From a bacterium (lineage in GTDB: Bacteria; Bacillota; Clostridia; Oscillospirales; Ruminococcaceae): 64,000 nt of DNA. The notes below the pieces were generated by a model, which worked only from the letters and a program-made list of their open reading frames with translations, was not told the origin of the DNA and did not search any database. The position numbers and the translations under genes are program-made. Positions 1-7,029 of the stretch are shown here, piece after piece; the stretch's first letter is position 1; every line of letters begins with the position of its first letter. The DNA lies in the NCBI GenBank assembly GCA_004561545.1, contig SFVK01000004.1, forward strand, positions 109,996 through 173,995, in the 5' to 3' direction.

Positions 1-611
1 ACCCCAACGCCCCCACCAGCCTGCTGGCTCCCCGGGACGCCATTGAGGAAGTGGTGCGCACCAATCCCGACAACGTGGTGATTGTGGACGAGGCCTACAT
101 TGCCTTTGCGGGGCCGGACGCTTCCTGTGTGCCGCTGACCCGGAAGTATGACAACGTGATGGTGGTTCGGACTTTCTCCAAGTCCCACAATCTGGCGGGC
201 GCCCGGCTGGGCTACTGCGTGGCGTCCGCCGGGCTGATCGCCGACATGAACCGCGTCAAGTTCAGCTACAGTCCCTACAACGTCAACTCAATGACCCAGG
301 CCGCCGGGAAAGCGGCCATCGAGGATGAGGCGTATTTCGCCGCCACGACAAAGAAAATTCTTTCCGCCCGCGCCGACGCCGCGCACCGCCTGCGGGAGCG
401 GGGCTTTTGGGTGGCCGAGTCCGCCACCAACTTTCTGTTCACCACCACCGACCGGATGCCCTGCGGCGAGATTTTCCGCCGCCTGCGGGAGCGGGGCGTG
501 CTGATCCGCTATTTCAACGCGCCGCGCATTGACAATTATCTGCGCATCACGGTGGGCACCCCCGAACAGATGGACCGGCTCTTTGCCGGACTGGATGAGA
601 TTTTGGGGTGA
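1..611 (+). CDS. hisC: Histidinol-phosphate aminotransferase, 3' part
   Basis: PLP-dependent aminotransferase of histidine synthesis (imidazole acetol-phosphate to histidinol-phosphate). The gene is cut by the window edge: the reading frame is open from base 3, where PNAPTS, typical of the family, precedes the first internal ATG at 51. The PLP lysine is in TFSKSHNLAGARLGY, with its codon at 180-182. The conserved C-terminal arginine context (LRITVGTPEQ) is also present. It is the first visible gene of a his operon; hisH follows after 31 bp. The N-terminal half and the operon promoter lie outside the window. Confidence 0.93.
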   Translation, partial: PNAPTSLLAPRDAIEEVVRTNPDNVVIVDEAYIAFAGPDASCVPLTRKYDNVMVVRTFSKSHNLAGARLGYCVASAGLIADMNRVKFSYSPYNVNSMTQAAGKAAIEDEAYFAATTKKILSARADAAHRLRERGFWVAESATNFLFTTTDRMPCGEIFRRLRERGVLIRYFNAPRIDNYLRITVGTPEQMDRLFAGLDEILG

Positions 612-642
612 CCATCGATCTGAGGGAAAAGAGGGAACGTAT

Positions 643-1260
643 ATGATCGCCATTATTGACTACGGTGTGGGCAACCTGTTCAGCCTGGCGTCCAGCCTCA
701 AAAGCCTGGGGCTGGAAACGGCCGTCACCCGCGACCCGGCGGTGATCCGCGCCGCAGACCGCATCATTCTGCCCGGCGTGGGCGCCTTTGCCGACGCCAT
801 GGCCAAGCTGGAGGCCACCGGCCTGGTGCCGGTTCTGCGGCAGGAAGTGCAGCGCAAGCCGCTGCTGGGCATCTGCCTGGGGATGCAGCTTCTCTTTGAA
901 AAAAGCTACGAGTACGGCGAACATGCCGGCCTGGGGCTGATCCCCGGCGCGGTCCGCCCGCTGGCCGACGACCTGAAGGACCCCGCCCTCAAGGTTCCCC
1001 ACATCGGCTGGAACCGTCTGGATCTGGTGCCCGGGCGGGAGGATGATCCCCTGTTCCGGTACACCCGCCCCGGGGAGTATGTTTATTATGTTCACAGCTT
1101 TTACGCCACCGGCTGCGCGGATTACACGCTGGCCACCAGCGAATACAGCCTTCCGGTGACCGGCGCGGTGCGCAACGGGCTGGTGTACGGCACCCAGTTC
1201 CATCCCGAAAAGTCCGGCGATACCGGGCTGCGGATGCTGCGGGCCTTTGCGGAGCTTTGA
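643..1260 (+). CDS. hisH: Imidazole glycerol phosphate synthase, glutaminase subunit
   Basis: Class I glutamine amidotransferase of 205 aa that supplies ammonia to HisF. The catalytic triad is visible: C78 in GICLGMQ, H187 and E189 in TQFHPEKSG. ATG 643 was chosen because it gives the canonical MIAIIDYGVGNL start and has GAGGGA upstream; an earlier in-frame ATG at 529 lies inside hisC. The gene sits between hisC and hisA, 14 bp from the hisA start, so translational coupling is likely. Full family length, no anomaly. Confidence 0.95.
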   Translation: MIAIIDYGVGNLFSLASSLKSLGLETAVTRDPAVIRAADRIILPGVGAFADAMAKLEATGLVPVLRQEVQRKPLLGICLGMQLLFEKSYEYGEHAGLGLIPGAVRPLADDLKDPALKVPHIGWNRLDLVPGREDDPLFRYTRPGEYVYYVHSFYATGCADYTLATSEYSLPVTGAVRNGLVYGTQFHPEKSGDTGLRMLRAFAEL

Positions 1261-1274
1261 GGGGAGGAATCGGT

Positions 1275-1991
1275 ATGAATCTTTACCCTGCCATTGACCT
1301 GCGGGGCGGCCAGGCGGTGCGGCTGTACCAGGGCGACTACGACCGGATGACGGTCTACAACGCCGACCCGCCCGCCCAGGCGCGGGCATTCCTCGCCGCC
1401 GGGGCCAGATTCCTCCATGTGGTGGACCTGGACGGCGCGAAGGACGACACCACCGCCAACCGGGAGACCATCGCCGCCATTGCCCGCCAGGGCGGGCTGT
1501 TTCTGGAGGTGGGCGGCGGCATCCGGGACGAGGCGCGCATCGAGAGCTACCTCTCCCTGGGCGTGGGGCGCTGCATTCTGGGCACCGTCGCGGTGAAGGA
1601 TTTTGCCTTCACCGCCCGCATGGCCAAAAAACACGGCAGCCGCATCGCCGTGGGGGTGGATATGCGGGACGGCTATGTGGCCGTCAACGGCTGGAAGGAA
1701 ATCACCCCCGAGCCGGGCATTGATTTCTGCCGCCGCTGCGCCGACGCGGGCGTGCAGGCCATCATCGCCACCGATATCTCCCGGGACGGCACCATGCAGG
1801 GCACCAACATGGACCTTTACCGGGAATTGCTGACCATCCCGGGGCTGGAAATCACCGCCTCGGGCGGCATTGCCCGGATGGAGGAGCTGGAAACCCTGCA
1901 GGCCATGCACTGCCACGCCGCCATTCTGGGCAAATCCATCTACACCGGGGCCATTGATCTGGCCGAGGCGGTGCGCCGCTATCAGGACTGA
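1275..1991 (+). CDS. hisA: ProFAR isomerase
   Basis: TIM-barrel isomerase of 238 aa that converts ProFAR to PRFAR. Both phosphate-binding half-barrel motifs are visible (VGGGIRDE and ASGGIARMEE), together with the catalytic aspartates in YPAIDLRGG and ATDISRDGTMQG. ATG 1275 follows GGGGAGGAAT at 1261. It precedes hisF, its structural paralogue, in the usual order H-A-F. Confidence 0.95.
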   Translation: MNLYPAIDLRGGQAVRLYQGDYDRMTVYNADPPAQARAFLAAGARFLHVVDLDGAKDDTTANRETIAAIARQGGLFLEVGGGIRDEARIESYLSLGVGRCILGTVAVKDFAFTARMAKKHGSRIAVGVDMRDGYVAVNGWKEITPEPGIDFCRRCADAGVQAIIATDISRDGTMQGTNMDLYRELLTIPGLEITASGGIARMEELETLQAMHCHAAILGKSIYTGAIDLAEAVRRYQD

Positions 1992-2012
1992 TTGAGCGAG
2001 GGGGAAGGAAGT

Positions 2013-2771
2013 ATGATTACCAAGCGCATTATTCCCTGCCTGGACGTCAAAAACGGCCGGGTGGTCAAGGGCGTCAATTTTGAGGGGCTGCAGGACATGG
2101 CGGACCCCGTGGAGATGGCCCATTTTTACAACGCTGCCGGGGCGGACGAGCTGGTGTTCTATGACATCACCGCCAGCGTGGAGGGCCGCACCATCTTTAC
2201 CGACATCCTGCGCCGGGTCGCCAGCGAGATTTTCATCCCCCTGACGGTGGGCGGCGGCATCGGCACGCTGGAGGATTTTGACCGGGTGCTCAAGTGTGGG
2301 GCCGACAAGGTGAGCGTCAACTCGGGCGCCATCAAAAACCCGGGCATCATCCCCGCTGCAGCCCAGCGCTACGGCAACCAGTGCGTCGTGCTTTCCGCTG
2401 ACATCAAGCGGGTGGACGGCCGGTTCATGCTGTTCGCCAGGGGCGGACGGGAAAACACCGGCATCGACGCGCTGGACTGGCTGGAACAGGGCGTCAAAAA
2501 CGGCGCCGGCGAGCTGGTGGTCAACTCCATCGACACCGACGGCGTGAAAAACGGCTTTGACCTGGAACTGCTGGACGCTGTGGCCAAACGGTGCGCCGTG
2601 CCCATCATCGCCTCGGGCGGCGCGGGAACGATGGAGGATTTTAAGGAGCTGTTTCTCAACCACCCCGGCGTGGACGCCGGTCTGGCGGCTTCCATCTTCC
2701 ACACCAAACAGGTGGGCATCCGCGCCCTCAAGGGGTATCTGCGGGAAAACGGGGTCGAGATGCGGCTGTGA
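2013..2771 (+). CDS. hisF: Imidazole glycerol phosphate synthase, cyclase subunit
   Basis: TIM-barrel cyclase of 252 aa that forms imidazole glycerol phosphate and AICAR with HisH. The N-terminal RIIPCLDVKNGRVVKG, the catalytic aspartates (CLDV and NSIDTDG) and the phosphate loops VGGGIGT and ASGGAGTMED are intact. ATG 2013 is preceded by GGGGGAAGGA. The next gene, hisIE, is 69 bp away and has its own apparent promoter in that gap. Confidence 0.95.
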   Translation: MITKRIIPCLDVKNGRVVKGVNFEGLQDMADPVEMAHFYNAAGADELVFYDITASVEGRTIFTDILRRVASEIFIPLTVGGGIGTLEDFDRVLKCGADKVSVNSGAIKNPGIIPAAAQRYGNQCVVLSADIKRVDGRFMLFARGGRENTGIDALDWLEQGVKNGAGELVVNSIDTDGVKNGFDLELLDAVAKRCAVPIIASGGAGTMEDFKELFLNHPGVDAGLAASIFHTKQVGIRALKGYLRENGVEMRL

Positions 2772-2780
2772 TTTTCCCTC

Positions 2781-2809
2781 TTGCCAAACAGCGAAAAAAA
2801 CGCTACACT
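2781..2809 (+). promoter_or_regulatory. Internal sigma-A promoter before hisIE
   Basis: TTGCCA at 2781-2786 and TACACT at 2804-2809 are separated by exactly 17 bp in the 69-bp gap between hisF and hisIE, the largest gap in this operon. It would give the last two his genes a second transcription start. Prediction from sequence only. Confidence 0.5.
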
Positions 2810-2840
2810 ATAAAGTATCAATACGATTGAGGAGTCCATC

Positions 2841-3497
2841 ATGGAAATCACCGAAAATTCCAAAACGCTCAAATTTGACGGCAACGGCCTGATCCCCGCC
2901 ATTGTGCAGGACCACTACACCAAGGAGGTTCTGACGCTGGCCTACATGAATGCCGAGACACTGGCGCTCACCATCGCGGAGGGCCGCACCGTTTTCTGGT
3001 CCCGCAGCCGTCAGGAGATCTGGCGCAAGGGCGAGACTTCCGGCAATGTGCAGCGGGTGGTTTCCATCACCGCCGACTGCGACAAGGACGCCCTGGTGGT
3101 GGATGTGGTCAAGTCCGGCCCCGCCTGCCATACCGGCGCCGAGAGCTGCTTCTTCAACCCCGTCTATGTGTCGGACGAGCTCAAGCAGTTCACCTGGCAG
3201 GGCCTGTATGAGCTGATCAAGGGCCGCAAGACCAACCCCAAGGAGGGCAGTTACACCACCTACCTCTTTGACAAGGGCCTGGAAAAGATCCTCAAGAAGG
3301 TGGGCGAGGAGTCCACCGAGGTGATCATTGCCGGTTCCAAGCGGGACAAGGAAGAGACTGTCTATGAAATCAGCGACCTTGCCTACCATGTGATGGTGCT
3401 CATGATTGAGTTGGGCATCTCGGTGGAGGACATCACCAGGGAGCTGGAAAAACGTCATGTTATCGATCACAAAGTGAAGCAGGAGAGGATGCAGTAA
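2841..3497 (+). CDS. hisIE: Bifunctional PR-AMP cyclohydrolase / PR-ATP pyrophosphatase
   Basis: Fusion of 218 aa that performs two consecutive early steps of histidine synthesis. The N-terminal HisI domain (about 1-115) has [17 protein letters not shown] and a Cys-rich metal site ([16 protein letters not shown]). The C-terminal HisE domain (about 125-215) has [13 protein letters not shown] and the helical [14 protein letters not shown] stretch of the MazG-like pyrophosphatase fold. ATG 2841 follows TTGAGGAG. The stop codon overlaps the start of hisK by one base. Confidence 0.95.
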   Translation: MEITENSKTLKFDGNGLIPAIVQDHYTKEVLTLAYMNAETLALTIAEGRTVFWSRSRQEIWRKGETSGNVQRVVSITADCDKDALVVDVVKSGPACHTGAESCFFNPVYVSDELKQFTWQGLYELIKGRKTNPKEGSYTTYLFDKGLEKILKKVGEESTEVIIAGSKRDKEETVYEISDLAYHVMVLMIELGISVEDITRELEKRHVIDHKVKQERMQ

Positions 3498-4324
3498 TGG
3501 CAAAGGAGTATCTGCTGAGTTCGGTACACGTTCACTCAAAGCTGTGCGACGGCAAAAACACCCCCGAGGAGCTGGCGGTCACTGCCTGGAAGCAGGGGCT
3601 GCAAACGCTGGGGTTTTCGGGCCACAGCCACACCCCCCACGACATTGAATACTGCATGACCAACGCCCGCACCCAGCTCTACCGGGCGCAGGTGGCCAAG
3701 CTCAAGGAGCGCTATACCGGCAAGCTGGATATTCTGTGCGGGCTGGAATGGGATCTGCTCAGCGATGACGACCCCGCCGCCTACGATTACTGGATTGGCA
3801 GCACCCACTATGTGCAGGGGCCCCGCACCGGCAAATACTATGAGATTGACTGGCGGGAAGCGGACCTTGCCGCCTGCATTCAGGAGGATTTTGACGGGGA
3901 CGGCCTGGCCGTGGTGGAGGCCTACTTTGCCAATGTGGCCGCCGTGGCCGCAAAAGAGCCCACGATTCTGGGCCACTTTGACCTGATCAAAAAGGTCAAC
4001 GCCGGCAACAAGTTCTTTGACGAGAACGACGAGCGGTACACCGCCGCTGCCGACAAAGCGCTGCGGACGGCCGCCGAGCATCGCTGTGTGCTGGAAGTCA
4101 ACACCGGCGCGGTTTACCGCGGGTTCCGAAAGGATTTCTTCCCCTCCCCCGCCCTGCTGAAGGACTGGCTGGCCCTGGGCGGCGACGTGGTCATCACCGC
4201 CGACGCCCACGATGCCCGGGCGCTGACCTTCGGCTTTAAGGAGGCCGCCGCCCAGCTGCGGGAACTGGGCTACCAGCGGGTGCTGGTGCTGGGCAGGGAT
4301 GGCCTTGTTCCCGCCGCGCTGTAA
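3497..4324 (+). CDS. hisK: Histidinol-phosphatase, PHP family
   Basis: PHP-type metal-dependent histidinol-phosphate phosphatase (HisK/HisJ), 275 aa. The metal ligands fall in the expected blocks: VHVHSKLCDG near the N-terminus, GFSGHSHTPHD, the middle GLEWDL and STHYV, GHFDLIKK, and C-terminal ITADAHDA. The start ATG overlaps the hisIE stop (TAATG), indicating coupled translation. It is the last gene of the operon and is followed by an intrinsic terminator. Confidence 0.9.
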   Translation: MAKEYLLSSVHVHSKLCDGKNTPEELAVTAWKQGLQTLGFSGHSHTPHDIEYCMTNARTQLYRAQVAKLKERYTGKLDILCGLEWDLLSDDDPAAYDYWIGSTHYVQGPRTGKYYEIDWREADLAACIQEDFDGDGLAVVEAYFANVAAVAAKEPTILGHFDLIKKVNAGNKFFDENDERYTAAADKALRTAAEHRCVLEVNTGAVYRGFRKDFFPSPALLKDWLALGGDVVITADAHDARALTFGFKEAAAQLRELGYQRVLVLGRDGLVPAAL

Positions 4325-4344
4325 CCCAACAAAACGCATTTCTG

Positions 4345-4374
4345 CCGGGCGCGGTCCTGCCGTGCCCGGATTTT
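4345..4374 (+). terminator. Intrinsic terminator of the his operon
   Basis: CCGGGCGCGG and CCGTGCCCGG form a 10-bp stem with one G-U pair around loop TCCTG, followed by ATTTTG. It lies 21 bp after hisK. Confidence 0.65.
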
Positions 4375-4424
4375 GCTGTATCTGCAAACAAGGATTTTGA
4401 ACAAAAGGAAGGCTGTCAGAACAC

Positions 4425-5612
4425 ATGAAATTTACTGAGCTTGCTGTCCGGCCCGAGATTGTGCAGGCCACCCAGGCCATGGGCTACACCGAGATGACCG
4501 AAATTCAGGAGAAGGCCATTCCCCTGATGCTGGCCGGACACGACATGATCGCCAAAGCCCCCACCGGAACCGGCAAGACGGTGGCCTTCGGCATTCCCAT
4601 TCTGGAGAAGGTGGCGGACGACCCCGCCGCAGCGCCCCGGGCCGTGATTTTGAGCCCCACCCGGGAGCTGGCCCAGCAGATTGCCCAGGATCTCTCCAAC
4701 CTGGCCCGGTTTCTGCCGGGCATCCGGGTGGTCTGCGTCTACGGCGGCGCGGGCATGGACAAACAGCAGAAACAGCTCAAGGCGGGCTGCCAGGTGGTGG
4801 TGGCCACCCCGGGCCGCCTGATGGACCATTACCGTCACCGGTCCATCGACCTTTCCAGGGTGGAGACCATCGTGCTGGACGAGGCGGACGAGATGCTCAA
4901 CATGGGCTTTTACAAGGATGTGCGCCACATCATCGACACCATGAAGGCGCGCAAATCCCTCTCGATGTTCAGCGCCACCATCAGCCGGGAGGTGCTGGAC
5001 ATCGGCTGGCTGTACCAGCACAACGCCGCCGAGGTGGATGTGCAGCCGCTGGAGGATTCCAGCCCCAAGATTGACCAGTTCAAGCTGCTCACCACCGGCC
5101 GGGACAAGCTGGCCGACCTGGCGCAGATCATTATCAGCAAGGACTATAAGCGGGTGATGGTGTTCTGCAACACCAAATACAACACCGGTATGCTGGCCAA
5201 CCAGCTGGCCCGGCTCAACTTCAATGTGGACTGCCTGCACGGGGACCTGAGCCAGGCGGAGCGCAACCGCATCATGCAGCGCTTCAAGGCGGGGGAGATT
5301 GCGGTGCTGGTCTCCACCGACGTGGCGGCGCGCGGCATCGACGTGTCCGACGTGGACGCCGTCATCAACTACGACGTGCCGGAGGAAAACGAGCACTACA
5401 CCCACCGCATCGGCCGCACCGGCCGCGCCCGCAAGGAGGGCGCCAGCTACCTTTTTTACACCAAAGAGGAGCAAAAGCGGGTGGACACCCTGCTGCGGCT
5501 GACCCGCAACACCGACGACTGCCGCGCCGTCCATTTTGACTTCAACCACGAAAACCTTGTGGTGGAGGAAAAGAAAACCGAGGACAAATTCAACATCAAG
5601 TGCTATTTCTGA
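4425..5612 (+). CDS. DEAD-box ATP-dependent RNA helicase
   Basis: Cytoplasmic RNA helicase of 395 aa. The motifs are in order: Q motif (GYTEMTEIQEKAIP), Walker A APTGTGKT (about residue 43-50), PTRELA, TPGR, DEAD-type box with sequence DEAD, SAT (FSATIS), and helicase C motifs VFCNTK, DVAARGID and HRIGRTGR. It lacks the long basic or RbpA C-terminal extension of DbpA/CsdA types, so it is a minimal RhlE/CshA-like enzyme. A promoter was not obvious in the short gap after the his terminator. Confidence 0.93.
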   Translation: MKFTELAVRPEIVQATQAMGYTEMTEIQEKAIPLMLAGHDMIAKAPTGTGKTVAFGIPILEKVADDPAAAPRAVILSPTRELAQQIAQDLSNLARFLPGIRVVCVYGGAGMDKQQKQLKAGCQVVVATPGRLMDHYRHRSIDLSRVETIVLDEADEMLNMGFYKDVRHIIDTMKARKSLSMFSATISREVLDIGWLYQHNAAEVDVQPLEDSSPKIDQFKLLTTGRDKLADLAQIIISKDYKRVMVFCNTKYNTGMLANQLARLNFNVDCLHGDLSQAERNRIMQRFKAGEIAVLVSTDVAARGIDVSDVDAVINYDVPEENEHYTHRIGRTGRARKEGASYLFYTKEEQKRVDTLLRLTRNTDDCRAVHFDFNHENLVVEEKKTEDKFNIKCYF

Positions 5613-5627
5613 ACCGCGTACCACAAA

Positions 5628-5665
5628 CGAGGCGCCCGGCCGCAAGGGTCAGGCGCCTCGTTTTT
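5628..5665 (+). terminator. Intrinsic terminator after the helicase gene
   Basis: CGAGGCGCC (5628-5636) pairs with GGCGCCTCG (5652-5660), followed by TTTTT. Confidence 0.8.
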
Positions 5666-5679
5666 CGTTTTGTTGCCAA

Positions 5680-6258
5680 TCACAGGGTTTTGAGGAGCAC
5701 TTCCTCCATGGGGCGCTTGGGCACGCAGTAGTTGCGGTCCTCATCCAGAAAATACTTCACACTGCCGTCCTCCATGGGAACTACCCGGCTGGTATGGGTG
5801 GGGTAGCCGAAAGCCACCACGCTGTGAAGCCGCAGGCAGTCCCCCAGTCCCAGAAGCGACTGGATGGCGGGACGGTCGATGGCGCCCATGATGCAGCTGC
5901 CCACGCCGTGTGCCCAGGCCGCAGCGGTCATGCTGCCCAGGGCAAGGCCCGCGTCGGTATCGTTGGCGCCGGGCAGGCTCTCGTCCTGGCAGACCGCGAT
6001 GAAGAGCACCGGGGTTTCGTCCGGCGCGGGGCATCCCTGCTCGGGCGGCAGGTAGGCGGCCCAGTGAACCAGCGGCTGCATCTTTGCCACCATGGCGGGG
6101 CTTTCCACCAGCACATACTTGAGGGTCTGGCGGTTGGCGCCGCAGCTGGCAATGCGGGCGGCTTCCAGGATTTCGGCCGCGATGGCATGGTCCACCGGGC
6201 GCTGTTCAAAGCGGCGGTAGGTCCGCCGGGTCCGCAGGAACTGCATCATTTCTTCCAT
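5680..6258 (-). CDS. Nitroreductase family protein
   Basis: FMN-dependent nitroreductase-like oxidoreductase, 192 aa. Visible family features are the N-terminal MEEMMQFLRTRRTYRRF (FMN phosphate-binding Arg cluster), SCGANRQTLKY, the central DAGLALGSMTAAAWAHGVG helix and a C-terminal YFLDEDRNYCVPKRP tail. ATG 6258 is preferred over GTG 6267, because AAGGAG lies 8 nt before the former and abuts the latter. Transcribed alone, convergent with the helicase. Substrate unknown. Confidence 0.88.
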   Translation of the reverse strand: MEEMMQFLRTRRTYRRFEQRPVDHAIAAEILEAARIASCGANRQTLKYVLVESPAMVAKMQPLVHWAAYLPPEQGCPAPDETPVLFIAVCQDESLPGANDTDAGLALGSMTAAAWAHGVGSCIMGAIDRPAIQSLLGLGDCLRLHSVVAFGYPTHTSRVVPMEDGSVKYFLDEDRNYCVPKRPMEEVLLKTL

Positions 6259-6317
6259 GGGGATCACTCCTTTTGTTTTCCCGTTCCGGGTTTTCTTCCA
6301 TTATAGCGCGGCGGACC

Positions 6318-7010
6318 TCAGGAATCAATGACCGTTTTGGTCCGGCCGATGCCCACCACCGCAGCGGTGAGCTTTTTCCAGGTGTTGCAGCCGCAGATGC
6401 CGTCCGCCGTCAGGCCAAAGCTGCGCTGGGCGGCCTGCAGGGCGTTGAAGGTGTTGGTTCCAAAGATGCCGTCCAGCGTGCGGGTGGAGTAGCCCAGCGC
6501 GTTGAGGGCGTCCTGAAGGATGAGCACATAGGTGTTGCGGTCGCCCTTGCGGCAGGTGGGATAGCCCGCCGTGGTGCCCGAGCAGGCGGGCGTGCCATAG
6601 CGGCGGTCAAAGTGAACCCAGGTGGGCGTCATGGAGAGGGGCTCCACATAGCCCCAGGCCCCGGTGGCTACCGCCGCGTTGTAGATGCGCTGGCGGGTGG
6701 CGGAGCTGGTGCCCTGGCCCACGTCAAAGGCAACGCCCGCATAGTGCTGGCTGGCGGTGCCGTGGCCGCCCTCCCAGATGCGCTTGAAGGCGTAGCCCAC
6801 CGGAATGCCGGCGCCGTAGCGGCGGCGGGTCAAGTTCCACGCCTCCATGGCCGCCGTGGTGGTCCACAGCACCCGGGCATTGGAGGAACCCCGGAACTCC
6901 CGCACCGTCAGGGTGGTGCCGTAGCTGTAAGGCATGGGGTCGTTCTCGTTGAGGTTGTTGTAGGTGAGAAAGCGGTCATTGTAGCTGTCATACACAAAAA
7001 TTTTTGCCAT
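6318..7010 (-). CDS. M15-like D-Ala-D-Ala carboxypeptidase with peptidoglycan-binding domain
   Basis: 230-aa predicted cell-wall peptidase. Residues about 45-150 resemble the M15/VanY-like zinc peptidase fold: SQHYAGVAFDVG supplies the His/Asp ligands and TWVHFDRR the last His. Residues about 160-225 form one PG_binding_1 repeat (GDRNTYVLILQDALNALGY through GICGCNTWKKL). ATG 7010 has GGGAGGG upstream. No signal peptide is visible, since MAKIFVYDSYNDRF is polar. It is the second gene of a two-gene unit, 19 bp after the large peptidoglycan-binding gene. Confidence 0.78.
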   Translation of the reverse strand: MAKIFVYDSYNDRFLTYNNLNENDPMPYSYGTTLTVREFRGSSNARVLWTTTAAMEAWNLTRRRYGAGIPVGYAFKRIWEGGHGTASQHYAGVAFDVGQGTSSATRQRIYNAAVATGAWGYVEPLSMTPTWVHFDRRYGTPACSGTTAGYPTCRKGDRNTYVLILQDALNALGYSTRTLDGIFGTNTFNALQAAQRSFGLTADGICGCNTWKKLTAAVVGIGRTKTVIDS

Positions 7011-7029
7011 GATGGTTCCCTCCCTTGGT

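Noticed and set aside
1122..2702. 526-codon open frame opposite hisA-hisF
   Set aside because: Covers two conserved his genes in antisense and has no recognisable domain.
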